Source: JANQOH01 sp965243325 (GTDB lineage Bacteria > Pseudomonadota > Alphaproteobacteria > UBA7887). Taken from it: a stretch of DNA of 64,000 bases. Under the pieces are notes generated by a model. The model was not told the DNA's origin, did not search any database, and saw only the letters and a program-made list of their open reading frames with translations. Position 1 is the stretch's first letter; each line of letters opens with the position of its first letter. The stretch is from assembly GCA_965243325.1 (NCBI GenBank), contig CBDEUQ010000003.1, forward strand, positions 310,001-374,000, read 5' to 3'. The position numbers were made by a program, and so were the translations under genes. Shown in pieces: positions 1 to 8,546 of this stretch.

Positions 1-2
1 TG

Positions 3-1358
3 ACCGATGCGGACGCGACGCGGGACAATATTCTCGCCTCGGCGCGGGAATGGCTCGTCGACGGCACGGCGGCGGGCGATGAGGCGTTCCTGTACTTCAG
101 CGGCCATGGGTTCCAGGAGTGGGACCGCAACGGCGACGAGACGGACACGCTGGACGAGACGCTGGTGCCGGTCGATGCGTATCTCGACAGCTCGGACCGC
201 GTCGCCGGGATGATCTCGGACGACGAGATCGGGGCGCTTCTCGACGAATTGCGGGGGCGGCGGATCCGGGTGGTGGTCGATGCGTGCCATTCGGGGACCA
301 CGACGAAAGGCGTGGGAGCCGACGACGGGGGCGCGGACCTGCTGCGGTACGTGAAGAGGCTTCGCCTGCCGGACGGAACGCCGGTGTCGCTCCCCCCCGA
401 TCCGGCGTTCGGGTCGCGCCCGCCGGCGCCCGCCGCGGCGGCGGGCGCGACTCGCAAGGGGGACCTCGCGGCAGTGTCGGGGGACGAATCCGGCATGGGG
501 CCGGAGGACCCGGACCTGCTGGTGTGGACGGCGGTCCGCGCCGACCAGTCGGCGCTCATGGACGTGGAGGCGGCCGGGACCGGGACCGCGTCCTCGGACG
601 GCGGCAGCGTGTACACGCGGCGGCTGCTGTGGGGGGCGCGCGACGGCCGGGCCGACGCGGACGGCGACGGCCGGGTGACGGTGGCCGAGCTTCACCGCTA
701 CGTGACGGCGGAGTCCGGCGCCTTCTGCGCCCGGCACCCGCGGCTGTGCACGGACGGGCTGGAGCCGCAGCTCGAGGCGACCGCGGGCCGGCACGGCGAC
801 GTGGCCTTCGCACCGCTCCGCGAGGCGCTCTCCGCGAACGCCGCGTTCGCGAAGGACCTGCTCGTCGTCGGGGGCCGCTCCGGCGGCGCGCCGGACCCGG
901 CCGCGCCGGGGGTGCGGTTGCGGGTGGCGCCCGGATCGACCCTCGCGCTCGGGACGGAGCTCGAGATCGCGGTGGACAGCGAGCGCGGCGGGCACCTTGT
1001 GGTGCTGGACGTCGACGCGGCGGGGAAGCTGACGCAGATATTCCCCAACGAGAGAAGCCTGGACGCCGGGCTCTCGTCGCGCATCGCCGCCGGCGGGTCA
1101 GTCACCCTGCCCGGCGAGGGCGCGGGGTTCCGCTTCCGCGCGGTGCCGCCGACGGGGCGCGGGCTGCTGGTCGCCGTGGTGGCTGACGACGACCGCCGCA
1201 TCGGGCCGCTGACGGCGCGGCACAAGGACCTTTCCGTGGTGCCGTCGGCAAAGGCGTATCTCGTCGAGATCGGGGAGGCGCTTCGTGGCGACGGCGCGGA
1301 AGCGTGGAGCGTCGGCACGTTCGAGTACGAGATCGTCCCGTCCTTGCCACGGCGCTGA
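3..1358 (+). CDS. caspase-like (peptidase C14) protein with DUF4384-type C-terminus, 5' partial
   Basis: The reading frame is open from the first bases of the window, so the N-terminus lies outside it. The catalytic dyad of the caspase/metacaspase fold is visible: a FSGHG motif (His codon at 105-107) and a DACHSG motif (Cys codon at 285-287), each after a hydrophobic strand. A DxDGDGRVTVAEL stretch near 655-690 looks like a Ca-binding or EF-hand-like loop. The last ~150 residues (from about nt 905) resemble DUF4384: a beta-rich region with GHLVVLDVDAAGKLTQIFPN, a domain often attached to bacterial caspase-like or kinase proteins. The next gene, 10 nt downstream, is a second caspase-like protein, so the two are probably co-transcribed. 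Substrate and role are unknown; bacterial C14 proteins take part in proteolytic signalling and sometimes in defence. Confidence 0.85.
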   Translation, partial: TDADATRDNILASAREWLVDGTAAGDEAFLYFSGHGFQEWDRNGDETDTLDETLVPVDAYLDSSDRVAGMISDDEIGALLDELRGRRIRVVVDACHSGTTTKGVGADDGGADLLRYVKRLRLPDGTPVSLPPDPAFGSRPPAPAAAAGATRKGDLAAVSGDESGMGPEDPDLLVWTAVRADQSALMDVEAAGTGTASSDGGSVYTRRLLWGARDGRADADGDGRVTVAELHRYVTAESGAFCARHPRLCTDGLEPQLEATAGRHGDVAFAPLREALSANAAFAKDLLVVGGRSGGAPDPAAPGVRLRVAPGSTLALGTELEIAVDSERGGHLVVLDVDAAGKLTQIFPNERSLDAGLSSRIAAGGSVTLPGEGAGFRFRAVPPTGRGLLVAVVADDDRRIGPLTARHKDLSVVPSAKAYLVEIGEALRGDGAEAWSVGTFEYEIVPSLPRR

Positions 1359-1368
1359 GGCGCGGATC

Positions 1369-3789
1369 GTGACGTGCCGGCGGCGGGCCGGGCTCGCGGC
1401 GCTCGCTGCCGCGGCGGCGCTGTCCGCAACGGCGGACCTCGCGCCGCCGGCGGCCGCGGAGGGTCTGCGGGTGCTGCCGGCGATCACCCGCGCCGCCGGC
1501 GACCAGCGCCGCATCGCCGAGGGCTCGCGTGTGTCGCTCCGCGTCGTCCGTCCCAGTCTCGACATCGTGCCGGGCCGCGCGGCCGGCGACGTGGTCGGAC
1601 TGGCCGCGAACGACGACCGGAGCCTGCTGCTCGTCGTGCTGGCGGACGGAAGCGTCCGCCTGTGGGACCTCGACGGGGGCGTGCAGCTCGGCGGCGCGCT
1701 CGGCGGCGATGCCGTCGGCGGCGCGGTCCGCGGAACGGGGCGGGAGTCGGAGGCGGTGGTGCTCGGGCGCGACGGCGCGCTCGCCGCGCTGCGGCCGGAC
1801 GGGACGACCCGCCCGTTGGGCACGACGGCGGCGCCAGGCCGCGTGCCCGCGCCGGCGTTCTCCGCCGACGGCGGCACCGTGGCGTTCCGCGCCGCCGACG
1901 GCGGCTGGCGGGTCGCGCGCGGCGGCCGCACCTCACATCTCGCCGACGCCGCGCCGGCGTTCCCGCCGGTCGTGTCGCGCGACGGGGCGAGGCTCGTCTA
2001 CCGTATGCCGTGGGGCGCGCTCGCCCTACTCGACCTTTCGCGGCCCGGCACCGCGGCGCCCGGTGGGTGCGCGGCGAACGCGGCAGTGACAGCCGGCGCG
2101 TTCGCGCCCGACGGCGAACGGATCGCGCTCGGCGACAATACAGGCGCGGTCTGCGCATGGCGGCTCGCCGCCGGAGGCGCCGAACGGCTCTTCGTCCGGC
2201 CGCGCGCCCACGCCGGCCCCGTCCGCGCCGTCGCCTTCGACCCCGGCGGCGACGCATTCGCGACGCGGGGCGGCGGGCGGGACGTGCGCGTGTGGTCCCT
2301 CGCCGCAGGGCCGGATCCCGTCGCGTCGTTCGACGTCGCGCCCGGGGCATCGGGGCCGCTGCTGCTGGATGCCACGCGGCAGTGGGTGATCGCAGCCGAG
2401 ACGCGGGGCACGGTCGGCGTCCATGCCTACGCACAAGAGGGCGCGCCGCGGATCGCCGGGCTGGTTTCGACGAACGACGGCGGCTGGGCGGTCCTCGACC
2501 GCGCGGGGCGGTTCGACGGGCCGCAGAACGGCGTCGACGCTCTGCTGTGGGCCGGCGAGGAGCCGACGGACACGCTGCCCGTCGAGGCGTTTGCAGAGGG
2601 CTGGTTCGAGCCCGGCCTGCTCGCGGCGCTGGACGCGGAGGAACCGCGCCTGCTTACCGCGGATGCCGCCGACCTGTCGGAGGAGGGATACGCCGTGCCG
2701 CCGGCAGTCGCCATCGACCCGATCGACGTCGGCGCGCTCGATGCGGAAAGCCGCGTCCCGGTGACGGTGCGGCTCCTCGACCCGGACTACCCTCCGGAGG
2801 CGGTGGCGGAGGTGCGCCTGTACCGCGACGGCAAGCTGGTGCCGGGAGACCCCGTCCGCGCCGGCGATGGGACGTTCGTATACCGCGTTCTCCTGTCGCC
2901 GGGGGCGAACCGGTTCGCCGCGGTCGGCGTCGGCCCGCGCGGGGTGGAGGGCCGGCCGGCGGAAACGGCGGCGGTCGCGCCGCCGGCCGCGGCGCCGCCG
3001 CGCCCGCGGATGCGGGTGGTCGCCATCGGCATCGACGACTATGTGCGCCCCGGCTGGGCGCTCAGCTACAGCCGCAACGACGCGCGCACCGTCTCCTCGG
3101 CGCTGCGCGACCGCGGCGGACGGCTCTTCGGCGAAGTGGACCCGGTGCTGCTGCTGGACTCGGAGGCGAGCGCGCACGCCATCGAGGAGCGCATCGCGTG
3201 GGACCCGCCGTCGCCGCACGACGTGCTCGTGGTCTACTTCTCCGGCCACGGCTTCTCGTTCCACGGCGAGAGCGGGTGGGAATGGTACTTGCTGCCCTAC
3301 ACCGGCGCATGGAACACTGCCGGAAAGGTCACGGAGAGCATCATTCGCCGGCACGGCGTCTCCAGCCGCGTCCTGATGCGCACGCTCGCCGGCAGCCGCG
3401 CGAGCCGCGTGTTCGTGATCCTCGATTCGTGCCGCTCGGGCGCGCTCGTCGAGGCCGCCGCCAGCGGCGCCTTCGAAGACGCGGTCGGCAGGAAGGCCCT
3501 GCGCCGCATGGCCCGCGTCGGCGGCATCCACGTCCTCGCCGCCTCTCGCGCCGACCAGGACGCCGTCGAGCTTCGAACCGTCCCCCACGGCGCGCTCACG
3601 TGGCTGCTCCTCCAGGCATTCGACGGCGCCGCCGACGACAACGCCGACGGCAGCGTCAGCGTCCGCGAGGTCGTCGACTACACGATACGCGAAATGCCCC
3701 TGCTCTCGCGCAGACTCGCCGCGGAAACCATCGGGCAGGTCCCCGTCGGCTACTCGCGCTTCGCTGACTTCGCCCTCGCTGGCCTTTAG
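1369..3789 (+). CDS. secreted WD40-like / caspase-like (C14) fusion protein
   Basis: A GTG start at 1369 is preferred over an upstream ATG at 1285, because it puts an arginine-rich n-region and a hydrophobic alanine stretch (a Sec signal peptide ending near AAAEG) at the N-terminus; the protein is then 806 residues. Residues ~75-320 contain WD40-like blades (SVRLWDL, AVCAWRL, HAGPVRAVAFDP, DVRVWSL). Residues ~450-540 look like an Ig-type beta sandwich. Residues ~550-800 form a caspase-like domain with YFSGHG (His627) and LDSCRSG (Cys688), and an acidic DDNADGSVSVREVV loop after it. Export implies action in the periplasm or at the surface. The propeller probably recognises a partner. It lies 10 nt after the first caspase gene, likely in one operon. 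Confidence 0.85.
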   Translation: MTCRRRAGLAALAAAAALSATADLAPPAAAEGLRVLPAITRAAGDQRRIAEGSRVSLRVVRPSLDIVPGRAAGDVVGLAANDDRSLLLVVLADGSVRLWDLDGGVQLGGALGGDAVGGAVRGTGRESEAVVLGRDGALAALRPDGTTRPLGTTAAPGRVPAPAFSADGGTVAFRAADGGWRVARGGRTSHLADAAPAFPPVVSRDGARLVYRMPWGALALLDLSRPGTAAPGGCAANAAVTAGAFAPDGERIALGDNTGAVCAWRLAAGGAERLFVRPRAHAGPVRAVAFDPGGDAFATRGGGRDVRVWSLAAGPDPVASFDVAPGASGPLLLDATRQWVIAAETRGTVGVHAYAQEGAPRIAGLVSTNDGGWAVLDRAGRFDGPQNGVDALLWAGEEPTDTLPVEAFAEGWFEPGLLAALDAEEPRLLTADAADLSEEGYAVPPAVAIDPIDVGALDAESRVPVTVRLLDPDYPPEAVAEVRLYRDGKLVPGDPVRAGDGTFVYRVLLSPGANRFAAVGVGPRGVEGRPAETAAVAPPAAAPPRPRMRVVAIGIDDYVRPGWALSYSRNDARTVSSALRDRGGRLFGEVDPVLLLDSEASAHAIEERIAWDPPSPHDVLVVYFSGHGFSFHGESGWEWYLLPYTGAWNTAGKVTESIIRRHGVSSRVLMRTLAGSRASRVFVILDSCRSGALVEAAASGAFEDAVGRKALRRMARVGGIHVLAASRADQDAVELRTVPHGALTWLLLQAFDGAADDNADGSVSVREVVDYTIREMPLLSRRLAAETIGQVPVGYSRFADFALAGL

Positions 3790-3830
3790 GGCCAGCCTCG
3801 CACGACATGGCCACCCGTGCCTCAGGGAAC

Positions 3831-3838
3831 GAGCGGTG
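3831..3838. repeat. left target-site duplication of the IS256-family element
   Basis: GAGCGGTG directly abuts the left end of the element and recurs at 5119-5126 at its right end. Eight bases is the usual duplication length for IS256-family insertion. Confidence 0.8.
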
Positions 3839-5118
3839 GTGACGTAAGAATTTATGTGTCAGGTGGGAAGGGGGTACTCCCTGTGGTGACGACAACCACA
3901 AACAGGAGCACCCCGCATGTCCCAGCAAGCTGCGACGATCATGAGCCTACCCCAGGCCTTTGAGGTGGTGAAGGAGATGCAGGCAGGCGGACTGGACTGG
4001 GGCGAGGGCTACCGCCCGCTCGGCCGCCAGGCGCTGGCCGAGATCATCGAGGGCCGGATGGCCGAGGCGGTGGATCGCTGGCTCGACAACCTCGACGCCG
4101 GCGCGATGCGCGACCGGCGCAACGGGACCTACCGCCGCTGCCTGCTGAGCGAGCTCGGCGACATCGAGCTCAACGTGCCGCGCACCCGGCACTTCTGCCC
4201 GACCGGGGTTGTGAAGAGCTACGCAAGGCGCGCGCCGGAGATCGACCGTGCCATCCTGGCCGGCTTCGTGCTGGGGCTTTCGACGCGCAAGGTGGGCGAG
4301 GTCCTGCTGGCCCTGCTCGGGCGCCCGGTCTCGGCCGCGACGGTGAGCCGGGTCTCCAAGACGCTCGACATGGCGGTCGAGGCCTTCCACCGCAGGCCGC
4401 TGAAGAACGCCTACAAGGCGCTGATGCTCGACGGCGTGGTGCTGGCCCGCAAGACCGGCGCCGGCGCGCTCAGGAGGCCGGTCCTGGTGGCGCTCGGCAT
4501 CCGCCCCGACGGCAAGAAGGAGATCATCGACTTCCATCTCGCCGTCAGCGAAGGCGCCCGCGAGTGGGAAGTGTTCCTCAACCGGCTGTACCACCGCGGG
4601 CTCACCGGCGAAGGCCTTGAGATGATCTGCGTCGATGGCGGCAAGGGCCTGCTGGCTGCCTTGCCGTTCGTCTATCCCGGCATCCCGGTTCAGAGGTGCT
4701 GGGCGCACAAGATGCGCAACATCCTCAACAAGGTCCGCAAGGCCGACCAGGAGGCCGTCAAGGCCGATGTCCACGCCGTCATGAATGCAAAGAGCCGCCG
4801 CAAGGCCCAGAGCGCCGCCCGACGCTTCGCCGACCGCTGGCAAAGCACCTACCCCAAGGCCGTCGCCTGCCTGCGCAGCGATCTCGACGAGCTGCTCACC
4901 TGCTTCCGCTACCGGACCCTCGATGAGCGAAAGCGGGTCAGGACCACCAACGCCATCGAACGAAGGTTCCGGGAGGTCCGCAGACGAACCCGGCCCATGG
5001 GAACCTTCCAGGACCGGACCTCAATGGACCGCGTCCTCTACGCGGTATTCATCCACGAAAACAAGTCTCAGGGAATCAGCACCCCCGTCTCCCTGACACA
5101 TAACTCTTGACGTTACCC
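3839..5118 (+). mobile_element. IS256-family insertion sequence, 1,280 bp, apparently intact
   Basis: Ends are defined by the duplicated GAGCGGTG (3831-3838 and 5119-5126) and by imperfect terminal inverted repeats of about 26 bp. Both ends share TTATGTGTCAGG or ATGTGTCAGG read inward, near 3851 and 5099. One transposase gene fills the element. It sits in the intergenic stretch after the caspase pair and does not break a recognisable gene. Clear ends and a perfect duplication suggest a fairly recent insertion. Confidence 0.85.
3917..5110 (+). CDS. IS256-family (mutator type) transposase
   Basis: The protein is 397 residues, the normal length for this family. It opens with a helical N-terminal region containing the family motif RRNGTYRRCLLSELGDIELNVPR. 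The DDE catalytic triad can be placed at Asp172 (LDGVV), Asp240 (CVDGGKG) and Glu348 (TNAIERRFREVRRRT); the stretch after the Glu is the conserved mutator signature. A possible alternative start is the ATG at 3941. The stop lies just inside the right inverted repeat. It catalyses cut- or copy-out transposition of the surrounding element. It is a different subgroup from the IS256-type stumps at 18290 and 32960. Confidence 0.95.
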   Translation: MSQQAATIMSLPQAFEVVKEMQAGGLDWGEGYRPLGRQALAEIIEGRMAEAVDRWLDNLDAGAMRDRRNGTYRRCLLSELGDIELNVPRTRHFCPTGVVKSYARRAPEIDRAILAGFVLGLSTRKVGEVLLALLGRPVSAATVSRVSKTLDMAVEAFHRRPLKNAYKALMLDGVVLARKTGAGALRRPVLVALGIRPDGKKEIIDFHLAVSEGAREWEVFLNRLYHRGLTGEGLEMICVDGGKGLLAALPFVYPGIPVQRCWAHKMRNILNKVRKADQEAVKADVHAVMNAKSRRKAQSAARRFADRWQSTYPKAVACLRSDLDELLTCFRYRTLDERKRVRTTNAIERRFREVRRRTRPMGTFQDRTSMDRVLYAVFIHENKSQGISTPVSLTHNS

Positions 5119-5126
5119 GAGCGGTG
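5119..5126. repeat. right target-site duplication of the IS256-family element
   Basis: A second copy of GAGCGGTG immediately after the right inverted repeat, matching 3831-3838. Confidence 0.8.
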
Positions 5127-5323
5127 CTCTCGCGGCGAATCCGGCCTCGCGCACCGTTGCCGGCCGAGCGGGCAATCGGGAACGGCTTCGCTCTTCTTTT
5201 CGGGGGCGCCGGCAGTGAGCTACGCAGTTGCTTCTCCCGGACGGATGCCGGGGAGGAGACGCCCGCAATGATTCTGCAGCCGACATCGCCGGAGCGGACC
5301 GCCGGGCTGCGGTCCGGCCGCCG

Positions 5324-6493
5324 ATGACCGACGGCGACGCCTTCGACCGCGTCCTCGCACTGCTTTATGAGGCGGCGCTTGACGATACCCTGTGGCCCGC
5401 AGCGTCAGCGGCGGTTGACGAGGCCTGCGCGACGAAGGGCAACAACCTGGCGGTCGTCCGTTCCGATGGCGAGGGTCGATTTGAGATGCTCTTCGAGGCG
5501 GCCTACCACCGCGGGGAGCCGCGTCCGGATCTGGCACGGGACTACGAGGAAAATTACTACGCGGTGGACGAGCGCGTGCCGCGCATTATGCGGCTGCCGG
5601 ACATGCGGTGGGCCCCCATGCGTGCCCTCTACTCCGACGCCGAACGGAAAACTTCCCCAACGTACAACGAAGCGATGCCCCGCTACGACGCTCAGGACGG
5701 CCTGAACGCGCGCTTGGACGGGCCGGAAGGGTCGCACATCTGCTGGATGCCTCTCGATCCGGTCCGGCCGGGCGGCTGGGAGTCCGACCGTCTCGCCACG
5801 GTTGACCGTCTGTTGCCTCATATCCGCCGCTTCGTCCACGTGCGCCAAGCCCTGGCCGACGCCGGCGCCCTGCGCGAGACGCTCGCCGGACTTTTCGACA
5901 ACACGGCCGTCGGCATCGTGCAGCTCGACTGGCGGGGCCGGATCGTCGAGGCCAACGAGCGCGCCGCGGCGCACTTCCGGAACGGCGCCGGGCTGACCGA
6001 CCTCGGCGGCGTCGCCGGCGCGCGGCGGCCGGTCGACAACGCCCGGCTCGGCCGCATGCTGGCGCGCGCCCTGCCGGGAAGCGGCGCCCCGGTCGCCGGC
6101 TCGATGACCGTGGCGCGCCCGCCGGCGCTGCCGCCGCTGACTCTGCACGTCTGCCCGGTGCCGGCACGGCAGGCGGCGTTCGGCCTGCACCGCGTGGCCG
6201 CGCTGCTGCTGATCGTCGACCCGGCAGCGGTGCGGTTGGAGCCCGATGCGGTGGGGGCTGCGCTCGGCCTGACGCGGGCCGAGAGCCGGGTGGCCGCGGC
6301 GCTGGCCGAGGGGCTGAGCGTGCGCGACGTCGCCGCGGCGAGCGGTCGGGCCGAGAGCACCGTGCGCTGGACGGTCAAGCGCATCCACGCCAAGCTCGGC
6401 ATCTCCCGACAGGCTGACCTGGTGCGGACAGTCCTCTCCACCACCGCCGCCCCGTGGCCGCGGAACGCCGAAGGCGCATCTCCGCAGCGTTGA
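5324..6493 (+). CDS. LuxR-type transcriptional regulator, copy 1
   Basis: 389 residues. The ATG at 5324 is chosen over a TTG at 5228 because the paralogue at 7266 starts at the same place and has the same length. Residues 1-190 form a sensor-like region (FDRVLALLYEAALDDTLWP at the start). A PAS-like segment follows (TAVGIVQLDWRGRIVEANE). The last ~65 residues are a LuxR helix-turn-helix (LTRAESRVAAALAEG...TVRWTVKRIHAKLGISRQ). It is a one-component regulator with no receiver domain; the ligand is unknown. It is followed by the stump of a convergent lipoprotein gene, as its paralogue is by an intact one, so the lipoprotein is the likely target or partner. It may still be functional. Confidence 0.88.
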   Translation: MTDGDAFDRVLALLYEAALDDTLWPAASAAVDEACATKGNNLAVVRSDGEGRFEMLFEAAYHRGEPRPDLARDYEENYYAVDERVPRIMRLPDMRWAPMRALYSDAERKTSPTYNEAMPRYDAQDGLNARLDGPEGSHICWMPLDPVRPGGWESDRLATVDRLLPHIRRFVHVRQALADAGALRETLAGLFDNTAVGIVQLDWRGRIVEANERAAAHFRNGAGLTDLGGVAGARRPVDNARLGRMLARALPGSGAPVAGSMTVARPPALPPLTLHVCPVPARQAAFGLHRVAALLLIVDPAAVRLEPDAVGAALGLTRAESRVAAALAEGLSVRDVAAASGRAESTVRWTVKRIHAKLGISRQADLVRTVLSTTAAPWPRNAEGASPQR

Positions 6494-6519
6494 GGCTCGT
6501 TGCATGCCCGCCTCGACGG

Positions 6520-6756
6520 CCGGCGCGGAATAGGTCTCGCCCGGGAACAGGATCGCGTGGGCAGGTCCGTGCCGGTGTCGTACAACTTTCCGCCCCAGTC
6601 GCCGTGCCGGCCATCGTCTCCCGGACCGGAATCTGTGGCGTTGCCTTCGATCCGGCCGCCGGCCACGACGGCGGGATCGCCGATGCCGGGGAAGATGTTG
6701 GTCGTCCTGTCGGGGTCGCGATAGGTTTCCGTTCCCAACCGCAGCTGCGGATTCAT
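6520..6756 (-). pseudogene. 3' stump of a TbpB-like surface lipoprotein gene
   Basis: Minus-strand translation gives NPQLRLGTETYRDPDRTTNIFPG...SGPGDDGRHGDWGGKLYDTGTDLPT, which aligns with the C-terminal region of the intact lipoprotein at 8547-10556 (LTELRLGTPSDGTTNIFPG...SGPGDDGWWGSWSGKLYGTGADLPT). The first ~590 codons are absent. The end is frameshifted, and the terminator hairpin found after the intact gene is missing. Similarity resumes in the 3' flank up to the regulator stop. This is the degenerate lipoprotein half of repeat unit 1. Confidence 0.8.
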
Positions 6757-7265
6757 GTAGACCCGTTACAAGATTCGGTCGCTCTGAACTCCTGTCCCTG
6801 ACAGCACCTGCGCTTATGGTCGGTGGTGGTGCCATCAGAGTGTAGACACACTCTCGAAACCTCACAAATTGCAGGTCTCGTTTAGCCCGGAACATGCGCC
6901 GCGTAACGGTGGAATTGAGCATGGGATTGCTCACCACCGCGCCACGCCGCGCGTGCGTATTCCGGGAGCCTCCCTGATGAGGTCGGGGAACGGATGGTTC
7001 CGCTCCACATCGGGCCGTCTGATACCTCCAAAATTGAAGGAATTCCGTTGGGAACAAGGAACATTTTGTCGAACCGGCCGCGAATCGCCGTTGATTTCCG
7101 ACGCCCGATGGCGGGAGGATGGCGGCGGCATGCTCGGTCGTGTCGGACACCGGCCGGGAACCGCCGGTTCCTGTGGACGAACCCCGGAGGAAGAATGTCC
7201 GCCGCGACGCCGAAGCCGACACTGCCCGAGAGAATCGCCGCGCGTTCGTGGCCGGGCCGCCGCCG
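6757..7265. other. intergenic stretch between repeat units 1 and 2
   Basis: No convincing gene. It is lower in GC than its surroundings (e.g. 6840-7050) and contains short open frames without recognisable motifs. It probably holds the promoter of regulator copy 2, whose 5' leader (7200-7265) could be translated in frame but is not conserved in copy 1. Confidence 0.5.
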
Positions 7266-8435
7266 ATGAACGACGGCGACTCCTTCGACCGCGTCCTCGC
7301 GTCGCTGTGGGAGGCGGCGCTGGACGATACCCTGTGGCCTGCGGCGTCGGCGGCGATCGACGAGGCCTGCGCCATCAAGGGCAACAATCTGGCGGTCGTC
7401 TGCCGCGGCCACGACGGCGGAGTCGAGATGCTCTTCGAGGCGGTCTACCACCGCGGCGAGGCGCGCCCGGACTTGGACCGGGACTACGAGGACAACTACT
7501 TCGCGACCGATGAGCGCATACCGCGCTTCATGCAACTGCCCGACATGCGGCCGTTTCCCATGCAGGCCCTTTATTCCGACGCCGAACGAAAGACCTCGCC
7601 GGCATACAACGAAGCGATGCCCCGTTACGAGGCGCAGCACGGCCTCAACGCCCGCATGGACGGGCCGCAGGGGTCGCATATCTGCTGGATTCCCCTCGAT
7701 CCCGTCCGCCCCGGCGGCTGGGAGTCCGACCGTCTCGCCATGGTGGACCGCCTTCTGCCCCATATCCGCCGCTTCGTCCGCGTGCGCCAGGCCCTGGCCG
7801 ACGCCGGCGCCCTGCGCGAGACGCTCGCCAGCCTGCTCGAAAACACGGCGGTGGGCATCGTGCAGCTCGACTGGCGGGGCCGGATCGTCGAGGCCAACGA
7901 GCGCGCCGCGGCGCACTTCCGGAACGGCGCCGGGCTCACCGATCTCGGCGGCGTCGCGGGCGCGCGGCGGCCGGCAGACAACGCCCGGCTCGGCCGCATG
8001 CTGGCGCGCGCCCTGCCGGGAAACGGCGCCCCGGTCGCCGGCTCGATGACCGTCGCGCGCCCGCCGGGGCTGCCGCCGCTGACGCTGCACGTCTGCCCGG
8101 TGCCGGCACGGCAGGCGGCGTTCGGCCTGCACCGCGTGGCCGCGCTGCTGCTGATCGTCGACCCGGCGGCGGTGCGGGTGGAGCCCGAAGCGGTGGCGGC
8201 GGCGCTCGGCCTGACGCGGGCCGAGAGCCGGGTGGCCGCGGCACTGGCGGAGGGGATGAGCGTGCGCGACATCGCCGCGGCGAGCGGCCGGGCCGAGAGC
8301 ACCGTGCGCTGGACGGTCAAGCGCATCCACGCCAAGCTCGGCATCTCCCGGCAGGCGGACCTGGTGCGGACGGTCCTCTCCGCCGCCGCCTCCCCGTGGC
8401 CGCCGAACGACGAAGGCGCATTCCCGCGGCGTTGA
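7266..8435 (+). CDS. LuxR-type transcriptional regulator, copy 2
   Basis: 389 residues, the same length as copy 1 and identical over long blocks (e.g. NTAVGIVQLDWRGRIVEANE and the whole helix-turn-helix SGRAESTVRWTVKRIHAKL). Differences cluster in the first 110 residues, the likely sensor part (ASLWEAALDDTLWP, CRGHDGGVEMLFEAVYHRG). The ATG at 7266 is the shared start. It converges on the intact lipoprotein gene, with a bidirectional hairpin between them. Recent tandem duplication with divergence in the sensor half would fit two regulators of related ligand range. Confidence 0.88.
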   Translation: MNDGDSFDRVLASLWEAALDDTLWPAASAAIDEACAIKGNNLAVVCRGHDGGVEMLFEAVYHRGEARPDLDRDYEDNYFATDERIPRFMQLPDMRPFPMQALYSDAERKTSPAYNEAMPRYEAQHGLNARMDGPQGSHICWIPLDPVRPGGWESDRLAMVDRLLPHIRRFVRVRQALADAGALRETLASLLENTAVGIVQLDWRGRIVEANERAAAHFRNGAGLTDLGGVAGARRPADNARLGRMLARALPGNGAPVAGSMTVARPPGLPPLTLHVCPVPARQAAFGLHRVAALLLIVDPAAVRVEPEAVAAALGLTRAESRVAAALAEGMSVRDIAAASGRAESTVRWTVKRIHAKLGISRQADLVRTVLSAAASPWPPNDEGAFPRR

Positions 8436-8495
8436 ATCTCGCCCCGCGCTCGCCTGGACGACCGCCGGCGGAGAGGTTTCGCCCGCAGACGGGAT

Positions 8496-8523
8496 GAAGG
8501 GCGGCCCTGTGCGGCCGCCCTTC
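8496..8523. terminator. hairpin between convergent LuxR copy 2 and lipoprotein genes
   Basis: Perfect 11-bp stem (GAAGGGCGGCC / GGCCGCCCTTC) with a 6-nt loop, placed between two convergent stops. There is no long T-run on either strand, so it may act as a weak bidirectional or Rho-assisted terminator. The equivalent hairpin is missing in repeat unit 1. Confidence 0.65.
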
Positions 8524-8546
8524 GCCCGTTCCGCCCCGTGGCCGCC

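Noticed and set aside
7119..7265. N-terminal extension of LuxR copy 2
   Set aside because: The extension is not conserved in copy 1, whereas from 7266 both proteins align from the first residue and have equal length.
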